From Burkholderiales bacterium PBB3 (GTDB lineage Bacteria > Pseudomonadota > Gammaproteobacteria > Burkholderiales > Burkholderiaceae_C), in the NCBI GenBank assembly GCA_002256115.1, contig NKIK01000012.1:44754-108753 (forward strand): DNA of 64,000 bases. The letters run 5' to 3'. The notes beneath the pieces were generated by a model. It ran no database searches. It worked only from the letters and a program-made list of their open reading frames with translations, and was not told the origin of the DNA. A program made the translations under genes and the position numbers. Positions 18,179-27,847 of this stretch are shown piece by piece (the first letter of the stretch is position 1; each line of letters opens with the position of its first letter).

Positions 18179-21100
18179 ATGATTCCTGACTATGCAGAGC
18201 TGCGGTGTCTGTCCAACTTCTCTTTCCTGCGTGGCGCCAGCAAGCCCGAAGAGCTGGTCGCGCGTGCCAAAAAGCTGGGCTACCGAGCCATTGCCATCGC
18301 GGACGAATGCAGCATGGCCGGCGTGGTGCGCGCCCATGCCGCCGCCAAAGAGGCGGGAATCCAGCTGCTCGTAGGGAGCCAGTTTCAGGTCGACGCTGAC
18401 ACACCGTTCAGCTTTGTGGTGCTGGCGACCAACCGCAACGGCTACGGCAACTTGTGTGAATTCATCACCCACCTGCGCCGTCGGTCCGAGAAAGGCACCT
18501 ACGAACTGGACCTGGCGGAAATCGACAGCAAGACCCTGGCAGATTGCGTCGTCATCGCGGTGCCGGATCGCCGCTGCAGTCAGGCTCAAATGGAGGTCAT
18601 CGCGCGCTGGCTCCTCATGCACTGGACCGGTTGCTGCTGGCTGGGCTACGAACAATTGCGACGGCTGGACGACGAAGTGCAGCTGTACAAACTGAGGCAG
18701 TGCAGCGAGCAGACCGCTGTGCCCATCGTCGCCGTGGGCGATGTGCATATGCATGTGCGCTCGCGAAAGCCGCTTCAAGACTTGTTGACGGCCACCCGCC
18801 TGCGCCTGCCCTTGTCCGACTGTGGCCTGAAGTTGAGTCAGAACGCGGAGCGACACCTGCGCACCCGGCGTCGCATTGCGGAGCGCTGCCCCGCGGAGCT
18901 GATGGAAGAAACCCTGCAGGTGGCCAAGAGATGCCAGTTCAGCCTGGATGAGCTGAAGTACCAATACCCCAGCGAGGTGGTTCCTGCGGGAGAGACACCG
19001 GCCAGCTATCTGAGACGCATCGTCTATGAAGGCGCGGGCCGACGGTGGCCTCGTGGCATTCCCGCGAAGGCGCAGGAACAAGTCGAACACGAGCTGGCAC
19101 TGATCGCCGAGTTGAAATACGAGCACTACTTCCTGACGGTCTACGACATCGTCGCATTTGCACGCTCCAAGGGCATCTTGTGCCAAGGCCGAGGTTCAGC
19201 CGCCAACAGTGTGGTCTGCTATTGCGCCGGCATCACCGAAATTGACCCGCTGCGAAGTTCCATGCTGTTCGAACGTTTCATCAGCAAGGAACGAGGCGAG
19301 CCACCTGACATCGACGTGGACTTTGAACACGAAAGGCGCGAAGAGGTCATCCAATACCTCTACGCCAAGTACGGCCGCGACCGTGCCGCGCTCACCGCTG
19401 TGGTGACCAGCTACCGCCCGCGCAGTACGCTGCGTGATGTCGGGAAAGCTCTGGGATTCTCGGACGCCACCTTGGACCTGCTTAGCAAAGGGAATGGACA
19501 CTGGGAGCTCAACATCAGCGATGAGTTGCTGGCGGAAGCAGGCTTGAACAAGGACAGCCTGGCCGTGCGCCAGCTGCTGGACCTAAGCCAACAACTCCTT
19601 GGATTTCCGCGGCACCTCAGCCAGCATCCAGGAGGCTTTGTTCTGACCAGCGATCGCTTGTCCCGCATCGTCCCCATCGAGAACGCGGCCATGGAAGACC
19701 GTACCGTGATCCAGTGGGACAAAGACGATCTGGACCTGATGGGCTTGCTCAAAGTCGATGTGCTGGCCTTAGGCATGCTGACCGCGCTGCACAAAGCCCT
19801 GGACCTGATTGGTCTGCGCAAAGGCTATGTGTTCGAGATGCAGGACATTCCCTCCGAGGACGCTGCGACCTACGACATGATCTGTACGGCCGACACGGTC
19901 GGCGTCTTCCAGATTGAAAGCCGTGCACAGATGAGCATGCTGCCGCGGCATCAGCCACGCTGCTTCTACGACCTGGTGGTGCAGGTGGCCATCGTTCGCC
20001 CCGGCCCCATCCAGGGTGGATCCGTCCACCCCTACCTGGACAGGCGCCAGGGCCGCGTGCCGGTGACCTATCCCAGCCCGCAGATCGAACAGGCTTTGGG
20101 CCGCACCCTGGGCATCCCCCTGTTTCAGGAACAGTGCATGCAGCTGGCCATTCTGTGCGCCGGATTCACACCGGGAGAAGCTGATGGCCTGCGCCGCGCC
20201 ATGGCGGCTTGGCGGCGCACAGGCAGCCTGGACAAGTACGAGCCACGCATCATCGGCGGCATGCTGGAGCGGGGCTACACCGAGGCCTTTGCCCGCAACG
20301 TCTTCGAGCAAATGAAGGGCTTCTCGTCCTATGGTTTCCCGGAGAGCCATGCCGCCAGCTTTGCTCTCCTGGTCTACGCCTCCTGCTGGGTCAAACGCCA
20401 CCATCCGGCGGAGTTTCTGGCGGCCATGCTCAACTCACAACCCCTGGGCTTCTACACACCAAGCCAGCTGGTCCAAGACGCTCGCCGAGCAGGCGTGAAA
20501 GTCGAACCGGTTGACGTGCTCCACAGCGACTGGAACTGCACATTGGAAGACCTAGATCATCAGCCCTCCGTGCGACTGGGCTTGCGGCTGGTCCAAGGCT
20601 TGAAGCAAGAGTCTGCGGAGCGAATATCCAAGGCACGTATTGAGACCTACTTTGAGAGCTCAGAAGAGCTTGCCCAGCTGGCAGAACTCGAACAACACGA
20701 AATGCGACAACTCGCTGCAGCAGATGCACTGCGCAGCCTCAGTGGACACCGACGCCAGCAAGTCTGGGATGCTGCATCACTCCGCCGCCCACCCAAACTG
20801 CTGCGACAGGCCCGAGTGGACGAGGACACACTGGAACTCGCGCCAGCAGCCGAAGGCGAAGAGGTGCTCTGGGACTTCCGCGCCCTGGGACTGACTCTGC
20901 GGAGTCACCCTCTGAAACTTCTGAGAGCCAAGCTCAACGAGCGCAAGTTTTCAACCGCGAAGGACTTGTCGAACCTGCGCGACGGCGCCATCGCTCACTA
21001 CTGCGGCATTGTCACCCTGCGTCAACAACCGGGAACCGCAAAAGGTGTCGTCTTCGTCAGCCTGGAAGACGAAACCGGCAATGTCCAGGTCATCGTGTGG

Positions 21101-21268
21101 CCGAGCGTCAAAGAGAAACAGCGCAAGGAAGTCTTGCGCTCCCGCCTGATGGCCGTTCACGGCACCTGGCAGCGTCAAGGTGACGCCTGCAGCCTGATCG
21201 CTGGCCGTCTTGAGGACTTGACGATCCTCTTGGGCGACCTTGAAACCTGCAGTCGGGACTTTCATTGA
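18179..21268 (+). CDS. dnaE2: Error-prone DNA polymerase DnaE2
   Basis: The protein has 1029 residues, the usual length for DnaE2. The order is an N-terminal PHP domain (FSFLRGASKPEELVARAKKLG and IADECSMAGVVRAH), polymerase palm and fingers with PDIDVDFEHERREEVI around residues 378-394, then a helix-hairpin-helix region and an OB-fold C-terminus (HYCGIVTLRQQPGTAKGVVF). It lacks the C-terminal tau-binding extension of replicative DnaE1. It is the catalytic subunit for damage-induced mutagenesis together with ImuA/ImuB. It lies 12 bases after imuB under the LexA box. Confidence 0.96.
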   Translation: MIPDYAELRCLSNFSFLRGASKPEELVARAKKLGYRAIAIADECSMAGVVRAHAAAKEAGIQLLVGSQFQVDADTPFSFVVLATNRNGYGNLCEFITHLRRRSEKGTYELDLAEIDSKTLADCVVIAVPDRRCSQAQMEVIARWLLMHWTGCCWLGYEQLRRLDDEVQLYKLRQCSEQTAVPIVAVGDVHMHVRSRKPLQDLLTATRLRLPLSDCGLKLSQNAERHLRTRRRIAERCPAELMEETLQVAKRCQFSLDELKYQYPSEVVPAGETPASYLRRIVYEGAGRRWPRGIPAKAQEQVEHELALIAELKYEHYFLTVYDIVAFARSKGILCQGRGSAANSVVCYCAGITEIDPLRSSMLFERFISKERGEPPDIDVDFEHERREEVIQYLYAKYGRDRAALTAVVTSYRPRSTLRDVGKALGFSDATLDLLSKGNGHWELNISDELLAEAGLNKDSLAVRQLLDLSQQLLGFPRHLSQHPGGFVLTSDRLSRIVPIENAAMEDRTVIQWDKDDLDLMGLLKVDVLALGMLTALHKALDLIGLRKGYVFEMQDIPSEDAATYDMICTADTVGVFQIESRAQMSMLPRHQPRCFYDLVVQVAIVRPGPIQGGSVHPYLDRRQGRVPVTYPSPQIEQALGRTLGIPLFQEQCMQLAILCAGFTPGEADGLRRAMAAWRRTGSLDKYEPRIIGGMLERGYTEAFARNVFEQMKGFSSYGFPESHAASFALLVYASCWVKRHHPAEFLAAMLNSQPLGFYTPSQLVQDARRAGVKVEPVDVLHSDWNCTLEDLDHQPSVRLGLRLVQGLKQESAERISKARIETYFESSEELAQLAELEQHEMRQLAAADALRSLSGHRRQQVWDAASLRRPPKLLRQARVDEDTLELAPAAEGEEVLWDFRALGLTLRSHPLKLLRAKLNERKFSTAKDLSNLRDGAIAHYCGIVTLRQQPGTAKGVVFVSLEDETGNVQVIVWPSVKEKQRKEVLRSRLMAVHGTWQRQGDACSLIAGRLEDLTILLGDLETCSRDFH

Positions 21269-21305
21269 CTGCAAAGCGAACTCCAAAACTGCTCGATCCT
21301 GTCTG

Positions 21306-21596
21306 ATGAACCAACTGCCAGATGCCTTCCCCTGGTATTTCGGGGAGACCGACCGAGACAGCAGCCTCATCATGGTTTCGTCGTGGACTCAACCTCGTCC
21401 CGTAAGGCAGATCACGATAGACGAATGGGCAGCTGAAAGGCTGAAACGGCTTGCATCAAGCGCAAGGCCCAATGATTCAGGCCTTCCGCCGATGCAGCCG
21501 CCTTTTAAAACACAGCGACATTCGGCTGTGTCATTTGATCCAACTGCAAAACGGATGCTTCAACCGGCTCGAGACCAGGACTCCGATCAGCCGTAG
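21306..21596 (+). CDS. Doubtful small frame after dnaE2
   Basis: A 96-residue frame starts 37 bases after dnaE2. The first part (LPDAFPWYFGETDRDSSLIMVSSW) looks coding-like, but the rest does not resemble a known domain and the ribosome-binding site is poor. It could be a small SOS-operon gene or chance. Confidence 0.3.
   Translation: MNQLPDAFPWYFGETDRDSSLIMVSSWTQPRPVRQITIDEWAAERLKRLASSARPNDSGLPPMQPPFKTQRHSAVSFDPTAKRMLQPARDQDSDQP
21510..21531 (+). terminator. Possible hairpin downstream of dnaE2
   Basis: ACACAGC (21510-21516) and GCTGTGT (21525-21531) form a perfect 7-base stem with an 8-base loop. Only a short TCATTTG follows, so intrinsic termination is weakly supported. Confidence 0.3.
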
Positions 21597-21642
21597 CTAC
21601 ACCGATGTCGCTCATGAGTTGATGAAATCGTGTTACCGGGTC

Positions 21643-21658
21643 GACAACTTAAGTTGTC
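21643..21658. repeat. Perfect 16-base palindrome
   Basis: GACAACTTAAGTTGTC reads the same on both strands with no spacer. It lies between dnaE2 and a minus-strand gene and could be an operator for a dimeric regulator, but no flanking promoter was recognised. Confidence 0.5.
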
Positions 21659-21761
21659 AGCGCCCCCCCTCAGCCAACATGGCAGGCGAAATGCACACCG
21701 CACGCCAAATGCGCTTCGAGGAGTGACTTTCAGCAAGCGGATCAGAAAACGAACGACGGCT

Positions 21762-22061
21762 TCAGGATCCGAGGAAGTTGGGACGACTCGTACGCCCAGG
21801 TGACCCATACCGGCCAGAGGTCAGGTCAGAGAATGGCGCGAACAGCCAGGGACCGTTGCTGACGATCTGGTAGCTGCAGCGCAATGAAGTGCCTCGCCGG
21901 CGGAGTGTCAGTACCCGAGGGTGGTGACCGCCGACATCGATGTCATGGACACCCTGGTCTTCCTTGATCTCGAAGTCCGCTGGGTCAAATCCGGTACGAA
22001 AGATGAGTGCCTGCAAGGACTGCTTTGGGTCATCGCGATTCACCGTGAACTGCTCGGCCAT
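21762..22061 (-). CDS. Small hypothetical protein (99 aa)
   Basis: The frame starts at an ATG with GAGGAGCGAAGG upstream. The product is beta-rich and looks like a compact domain (DPADFEIKEDQGVHDIDVGG, then RRRGTSLRCSYQIV and WLFAPFSDLTSGRYG). No signal peptide and no family recognised. The upstream 366 bases to 22427 have no other gene that I can support. Confidence 0.62.
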   Translation of the reverse strand: MAEQFTVNRDDPKQSLQALIFRTGFDPADFEIKEDQGVHDIDVGGHHPRVLTLRRRGTSLRCSYQIVSNGPWLFAPFSDLTSGRYGSPGRTSRPNFLGS

Positions 22062-22427
22062 GCCTTCGCTCCTCGCATCTTCAGTACTTCATGCTCTAGT
22101 TAAGCGATGCTCAATGACGCGCAGATGTCACTCATCGGATCAGCCCGCAAACAAAGCCTGCGGAGCGCCGAGTGCGTGAAAAAATTTCCGGACAAACGTG
22201 TCGAATCAGCCAACAAGGCTGTCCGGCGACAACCTCGAACTCAGCATCTTGGATGGAGTTGATGAATTCGCCACCCTCGCAGCATGCCCTGACATGGAAC
22301 CCAGAGATTTCCAACCAGAGTCGACACAACTTTCATGGGGCGACTGTGGTCACAACAGCATCCATGGGCACCAGCTACAGTAGCAGCAGAGGGAAAAGTA
22401 CCAAGGCAAGCAAGGTAGTCAGCGACA
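22062..22427. other. Intergenic region, nothing recognised
   Basis: This 366-base gap lies between divergent small hypothetical genes. Overlapping short frames exist on both strands but none has a convincing start or motif. Confidence 0.4.
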
Positions 22428-22937
22428 TTGACCATGTACCCACTCAAACAAATCAGGTCTCCTCAAGTCACAAGAAAGCCGTTCGCAGCTCGGTTTCAAC
22501 GCTTGTTTTCTCGTGGCGCAACAAGGGCATATCGCTTCGCTGGTTTTCTCGCCACGCCTCCCATCGTTCGCCCGACCGAGCTCCCCCCTCAAGCTGTCTG
22601 GCGAGAAATCCCCGGTCTCTTTGAGGGCTGCGGTGTTCGATTGCCGACGTTTATCGGAAAGGCCCCCGAGATTGCGACCATCCAAACAGTGGCGAGAGCG
22701 CTTGGGCTCGAAATCACTCGCAGATGGGTGTACCTCACCTACGACTGCTGGGGGCGTCAGATTGACTTTGTCTACGGAGTTGGCTGTTGTGATGGCCAAA
22801 TGTTTGGGCCGATAGAAGCCGACGGACCGTCTGAGGCGGAAGTGGCCTTCACAGCCATCATGGCCAAGCTGGGTTTGAGCCCGGAGCAAGCGATGCAGTT
22901 TCCAGCGTTCGAACGAGGTTTCTGGAGCGAACCCTGA
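22428..22937 (+). CDS. Hypothetical protein (169 aa)
   Basis: The C-terminal two thirds look coding-like (TIQTVARALGLEITRRWVYLTYDCWGR and IDFVYGVGCCDGQMFGP), ending in a Pro/Phe-rich tail. The N-terminus (MTMYPLKQIRSPQ) is basic, and the true start could lie further in. No family recognised. It converges on the SIR2 gene, with 55 bases between the two stops. Confidence 0.5.
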   Translation: MTMYPLKQIRSPQVTRKPFAARFQRLFSRGATRAYRFAGFLATPPIVRPTELPPQAVWREIPGLFEGCGVRLPTFIGKAPEIATIQTVARALGLEITRRWVYLTYDCWGRQIDFVYGVGCCDGQMFGPIEADGPSEAEVAFTAIMAKLGLSPEQAMQFPAFERGFWSEP

Positions 22938-22992
22938 ACGAGTACCCTTCTAGCTGTGACGCGTGAGCCGCGGTTCTGGATCAGAGTCGAGC

Positions 22993-24768
22993 TCAGATTT
23001 TCGACGCCTCCTTTCTAAATCGAATGGTCGAGCCAGGCACTACCCCCGCGTCAAGTAGGGACAGTTCGAAGTCCGACCTCCGATGGGTTTCCACTGCGGT
23101 GGGTCCAGGGTCAACTTCAAAGCCCCACTTCTTATCGAGTCCTAAGTATTGGGCGACCTGAGCAACACTCTTTTTGCCTGCAACGTACATGGGCAACCGT
23201 GTAGTCTCTGCGCCGAGATGTATCTCAACAAGAAAACGCAGGGCCTCGCAATTCAAAACCTCAGAGGGGTCGAGCTTGCCCGACTCGATGGCTTGCCAGG
23301 CTGCGATGCTCCGGTCAAAGGATCTGCCAGCTGCTGTGTCGTGAATGATCACGTGGAGTGGCAACAGATCGCTACGACCGAGAGCGTACTGGCGAATGCC
23401 GCGCAACATTTCAATCAAGGAAAAGACACGCGGCCAGCGCCCCTTTGAAGTGCTCGCGCTCAAGATCATGAGCGATACCACCTTGGCACCATTGGTAGCG
23501 GCAAAACTCAAAGCGCGTGCCGTGGTGTCCGCTATGTGGCGAAGGTCACGTCCAGCCCGGCCATTGACTGTGCTTTTTCGGGCAATCGCGTAGAGAACGT
23601 TTCTGCCTTCCACCCGGTGCAAGTCTTCATGATCCGACACAGCAACCGTAGGCCCGTGCAGTGAAGTTGGAACATCTCCACTGACAAGCAGCTTTCCAGA
23701 GCTCAATCGACTACCCCCCGAACGACCCGCGCTGCCAACGATCCAGTGGTTTTCGCTATCCGAGGGCGGTATGGCAGACGGCTCAAGGTCGACGCTCACA
23801 GACTCATTCAAGGAACTTCGAACCCAGAATCTGCGCCCCCCCTTGGGTGGCTCATTCAAAGCTGCTGCGAGCTCTTGAAGACAGGGCGCAAAGCCGCTGT
23901 ACTTCTTGCCGCCCTTGTCGCTGTAAGTGAGGGCCACAATATTCAAACGTGTGTGCAAAAACCAGGGAGTGTCCAGAGCCAAATCGGACTCATTGATCAA
24001 GGCGCAGTGAGCATGCTGGTGAACGCCAAGGCGAACGATGGACTCCCCGAAAAGGCCCTTGAAGTACTCTTCGCTCAAACCCGAGCCCACGAAGAAAAAT
24101 GATCGCGAGCGGAACAACTCAGCGAAGGAGCTGCGAAAGGCGGCGTTCTCAAAAGTAGCGCGCCGATATTGCTCAAAGCCCAGCACGATTTCTCTCTGAA
24201 GATCAGCACCGTGCATGCTTTGGCCCAAAAAGCCCTGAAGGGCCCAAAGCAGCGGCCGATAGGGCTGATTCAACGACTGAAGTACCGTGTGGCTGTCATC
24301 CGCACCTCGGCCAAGGGCAACCATCCTGTCGCCATCGTGCTTTCTCTTGCCGTCGTGGTGCATGGCGTTGAAAGCATCGAGGAACAATCGGTCGTAGTTG
24401 GTCGAAAGAACAAGTGGCCACCATACCGAAGCGAGTGCAGCAGTCGCCGCTGGCGTAGCGGCGTGGTCGCACTCGGTACCTGGCAAGCACTTCGCCATCA
24501 AGTTGCCTAGCGAGAGTCCGCGCGCCTTGGCCTGCCAAACCACACGCTCGGAGGCAAGGATAAGGTGCTGGTCGGTCGGATTCTCGGGGAGCTTGAGATC
24601 CTTGACGTCCGCCTCCGCCGCGAGAGCCTTGACCAAGCTCAACCACCCACGCATGCGGGGTGCACTGAGCCCTGCACCTACAAACGGCACCAACAGGCCA
24701 CGACGATAGCCCGCCCTAAGGTGATCGATGCCTTCACTGAGCGACAACACTTCGAAAGGTTGAGGCAT
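22993..24768 (-). CDS. SIR2-domain protein with C-terminal extension, possible antiphage NADase-type effector
   Basis: The 591-residue product starts at the ATG at 24768, seven bases after GGAG; an upstream ATG at 24828 would add 20 residues. The SIR2 core shows FVGAGLSAP (about 29-37) for NAD binding, STNYD (122-126) and FFVGSGLSE near 240. Where family members carry a catalytic His-Gly (LHG) the sequence reads ALQGFLGQ, followed by the expected IVLGFEQYR. A middle region (about 370-510) has alternating strands and helices. The last 70 residues, ending SLLDAGVVPGSTIRF, look like a ubiquitin-like beta-grasp domain. SIR2 proteins in such contexts deplete NAD during phage infection. The substitution makes activity uncertain. 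Confidence 0.8.
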   Translation of the reverse strand: MPQPFEVLSLSEGIDHLRAGYRRGLLVPFVGAGLSAPRMRGWLSLVKALAAEADVKDLKLPENPTDQHLILASERVVWQAKARGLSLGNLMAKCLPGTECDHAATPAATAALASVWWPLVLSTNYDRLFLDAFNAMHHDGKRKHDGDRMVALGRGADDSHTVLQSLNQPYRPLLWALQGFLGQSMHGADLQREIVLGFEQYRRATFENAAFRSSFAELFRSRSFFFVGSGLSEEYFKGLFGESIVRLGVHQHAHCALINESDLALDTPWFLHTRLNIVALTYSDKGGKKYSGFAPCLQELAAALNEPPKGGRRFWVRSSLNESVSVDLEPSAIPPSDSENHWIVGSAGRSGGSRLSSGKLLVSGDVPTSLHGPTVAVSDHEDLHRVEGRNVLYAIARKSTVNGRAGRDLRHIADTTARALSFAATNGAKVVSLMILSASTSKGRWPRVFSLIEMLRGIRQYALGRSDLLPLHVIIHDTAAGRSFDRSIAAWQAIESGKLDPSEVLNCEALRFLVEIHLGAETTRLPMYVAGKKSVAQVAQYLGLDKKWGFEVDPGPTAVETHRRSDFELSLLDAGVVPGSTIRFRKEASKI

Positions 24769-25195
24769 AGGGTGACTCCATGGGCGACCACTCCTGCGGT
24801 GGCGAGCGGCCACACATCCATTTTCCACGGAGCTCTACTTGACTCGCAGCCTATGGCAGCGCACCCGCCGGAACATCCTCAGAGGTACTGAAGATCCCTT
24901 CCAATTGCGAATTCAGATCGGCTGCTTCAGATGTGTTCCGAGTTGTTCCATGACAGCCGAAAGGAAGTTGGCAAAGTGCTCGAGGGCTGGGGCCAAGCAT
25001 CGCGCGATGCTCCGCGCACGATCATCTGTCGTTCAGCTGCGCTCATGTCAATAAATGCGAATCATTAGCATTACAATCCTTTGTTGACGAACCGTCGTCA
25101 ACCGTTTCTAGGTCAGCCGCCGCCAGCCCAAATCAACCCATTCGCGTCAGCACTTGCTGGCGCGTCGTTGTGGCGAAAAAGCGCCTTACCTCCCA
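24769..25195. other. Divergent promoter region with Fur box
   Basis: These 427 bases separate the SIR2 gene from the TonB receptor. The half near the receptor contains the Fur box described separately. Apart from that I recognise nothing, though small frames occur. Confidence 0.5.
25051..25072. promoter_or_regulatory. Fur box upstream of TonB receptor/peroxidase operon
   Basis: Bases 25051-25069 agree with the 19-base Fur consensus at 13 positions, including the central AATCATTA. The sequence AATGC...GCATT also forms a near palindrome. It lies about 125 bases before the receptor start and predicts repression when iron is plentiful. Confidence 0.7.
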
Positions 25196-27847
25196 ATGAA
25201 CACAGTCCCCACTCGGGCCCGCATTCGGACCCTTCTCCGTCTTGGCGTGATCGCCTGTGCACACAGCACTCCGCAAACGTTCGCGGCCAGCCAAGCCTCC
25301 ACAGAACCGGCGAAACAAGCCATTGCACCCCGCCCTGATACGGCGACACAAGAAGCGGAACCGACTCAAGCCGCCAAGAAGGCTAAGCCTGCTGAGGCTC
25401 TCACCGACTTGCCCATCGTCCGCCTGCGTGTGAAACCCACATCCGAGGACCAGGGGGTGCGCACTTTCGATGCAGACAGACTCCGCAAAGCACCGATGAT
25501 CGGCAACGACATCAACAGCGTCTTGCGCCTGAGCCCCCGTATCCAGGTCAGCAACACCCAAGACAACTCATTGACCCAAGGGGAAATCGCCCCGGCAGAG
25601 TTGTCGATCAACGGAGCCAAGCCGTACCAGAACCTCTTCCTTCTTGACGGACTGAGCCTGAACAACGACCTCGATCCAGCTGCCAAGGATCCCGCGCATT
25701 ACGCCGACGTTCCAGGAGCTTCACTGGGCATGCCGATCGACAAAGAGCTGGTGTGCGACGTTGAGTTGCTGGATAGCAATATCAGGGCCGAATACGGAGG
25801 CTTTCAGGGCGGAGTTGTGAAAGCCGAGCTCTGTGATGCGCGCCGCAGCCTGGGTGGGCGCGTCACATGGAAGGTTGCGCGCAGTGGATGGACGAACATC
25901 TATGTTGATCCCGCGCGAGCGGACGCCCTAGCTCAGTCCAATTCTGAAACTCTTCAGCCGCGCTGGAACAAGCAGTTCTGGACCTTCAGTGGCGAGGCGC
26001 GCCCCACCCGCACCTTGGGCGTTGTGATGCAGGCGTCGATTGCGCGCTCAGAAATCCCGTTGAAAGGTTTTGCCAGCAACCAAACGCCCGGCGACCCCTC
26101 GCTGAGCAACAAAACACAGCTAAGAGAACAACAAGATGTCATGGCCAAAATCAGTTGGCGCGCCACTGATCAAACCAACACATGGCTGACATTGCGTCAC
26201 CAGCCCCTGGATGACCGCTACTTCAACATCAACGGTCGGGACACTGAGTTTGACATTCGTGGTGGTGGCACTCTGGTGGCCGCTGGGGCCTCGACCAACT
26301 TCGAGTCCTGGACTGTTCGGCAAGAACTGAGCTGGAGCGACATGCAGAACTCGCGACGTGGCGTCGTGCCTTACATGCGTGTCTGGTCGTGGTCGGCAGC
26401 CGACAAGAACTGGGGCGACGGCTCTCGTGGAACAACCGCCATCAGCACCGAAGGCGCCTGGGGCAATGTTGACACCACCCAGCAGACTAAAAGCTACTCC
26501 CTGCGGGCGGCAGCCAAACGAGCGATTCCGGCATGGGGCTGGGACCATCTGCTTCGTGGCGGCCTGCAGCTTTCCCAGCGGGAAGCAGATTACAGCCGTC
26601 CCAATGATCACCTTGTGTACCTGGGCACGACTGCCTACCGTGTCGCGACCAACACTTGCACCTCGCCTTTGGGTGTCGTAGACACCGAAAGCTGCTCACT
26701 CGCTCGCTCAAATCGCTTTCCCAACAGCGGGCAGTTCTGGCGCTTCCGCGACAACTACCAGGCCGGCAGCTTCCACGTTGAAGCTGGGCAATACGGGCTG
26801 TGGCTTGAGGACCGAGCGACACGAGGCTCACTGACACTCACGGCGGGACTGCGCGCAGATCGAGACGAACTCGCTGGTCAAGCGACCTTGGCTCCACGCC
26901 TCTCGGGTCAGTGGCAGCTGGATGACCAGAAGCACAGCGTGCTTGAGTTTGGACTGAACCGCTACTACGGCCGCAGCTTTTTCAACGCAGCACTCCGAGA
27001 AAAGCGCGAGACCTTGAAAGTTACACAAACTCGACGCGCCAGCGACTGGGCTTGGGTGGACAGTGAGCGCAGTCTCCCCACGAACAGCCTCGCAGAAATG
27101 GAAGTCCCCTACGACGACGAGGCTGTCTTAGGCCTGCGTCAGCGTTTGGGACAGCATCTGGGTGGCACCCTCAAATGGGTCCACCGTGAATCGCGGGACC
27201 AGCTCGTGCGTGTGCGACTGCGAGACACCAGTGGCACCTTCTCCAACAACCAGTACTTCCGTTACGAGAACAGCGGTCGAGGCTCTGCAGATGTTGTGTC
27301 GCTAGAGCTTATGGGGACCCTGGCTCATGACTGGCTCGGTGCGCGCCACGGACTGGAATTCGGCACTGGCTGGACGCGGACCCGAAGCAACCACGTGGAC
27401 TACGAGGCACTGCTGGCTGAGGGCGATGCGGACAGAGACATTGTCTTCAAGGGCCAAGTGATCAGATACAGCCAACTGCCTGCCGACAACTTCAACCGCC
27501 CTTTAATGGCGAACCTCAGCTTGGTCAGCGACTGGCTGGCACAAGGTATCAGCTTGTCACAGTCTTTCCGTTGGACCGGCGGATACCGACGTGTCGCCAA
27601 CACCGGCAAGACCGAAACACGAGGCACCGATGTGCTCGACGTTTTCTCGGAAACCCCTTTCCCGAGCGCCTACAGCTGGGACATCTCTCTGCGTTGGCGG
27701 CCGAACTGGGGCTTCCAACGCCCCTTCATGCAACTCACAGTGAGCAACCTGACCAACAAGCGCAACATCATCAGCATCAGCAGCACCGGTATCGTGAACT
27801 ATGAAACCGGCCGCAGCGCAACCGTACAGATGGGCTATGAGTTCTAA
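25196..27847 (+). CDS. TonB-dependent receptor (plug and barrel)
   Basis: The 883-residue protein starts at the ATG at 25196. An Ala-rich N-terminal segment with a hydrophobic core (LLRLGVIACAHS) acts as signal. A Pro/Ala/Gln linker follows, then a plug domain (RTFDADRLRKAPMIGNDINS and LFLLDGLSLNNDL), then a barrel ending in YEF. The plug begins without a signalling domain, unlike the receptor at 2.3-5.4 kb. It is followed, with a ten-base overlap, by a di-haem peroxidase, and a Fur box lies upstream. The pair may take up and process a metal-binding compound. The ligand is unknown. Confidence 0.85.
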   Translation: MNTVPTRARIRTLLRLGVIACAHSTPQTFAASQASTEPAKQAIAPRPDTATQEAEPTQAAKKAKPAEALTDLPIVRLRVKPTSEDQGVRTFDADRLRKAPMIGNDINSVLRLSPRIQVSNTQDNSLTQGEIAPAELSINGAKPYQNLFLLDGLSLNNDLDPAAKDPAHYADVPGASLGMPIDKELVCDVELLDSNIRAEYGGFQGGVVKAELCDARRSLGGRVTWKVARSGWTNIYVDPARADALAQSNSETLQPRWNKQFWTFSGEARPTRTLGVVMQASIARSEIPLKGFASNQTPGDPSLSNKTQLREQQDVMAKISWRATDQTNTWLTLRHQPLDDRYFNINGRDTEFDIRGGGTLVAAGASTNFESWTVRQELSWSDMQNSRRGVVPYMRVWSWSAADKNWGDGSRGTTAISTEGAWGNVDTTQQTKSYSLRAAAKRAIPAWGWDHLLRGGLQLSQREADYSRPNDHLVYLGTTAYRVATNTCTSPLGVVDTESCSLARSNRFPNSGQFWRFRDNYQAGSFHVEAGQYGLWLEDRATRGSLTLTAGLRADRDELAGQATLAPRLSGQWQLDDQKHSVLEFGLNRYYGRSFFNAALREKRETLKVTQTRRASDWAWVDSERSLPTNSLAEMEVPYDDEAVLGLRQRLGQHLGGTLKWVHRESRDQLVRVRLRDTSGTFSNNQYFRYENSGRGSADVVSLELMGTLAHDWLGARHGLEFGTGWTRTRSNHVDYEALLAEGDADRDIVFKGQVIRYSQLPADNFNRPLMANLSLVSDWLAQGISLSQSFRWTGGYRRVANTGKTETRGTDVLDVFSETPFPSAYSWDISLRWRPNWGFQRPFMQLTVSNLTNKRNIISISSTGIVNYETGRSATVQMGYEF

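Noticed and set aside
17714..19186. Minus-strand frame of 490 codons
   Set aside because: It is the shadow of imuB and dnaE2 on the opposite strand; long antisense frames are common in GC-rich genes.
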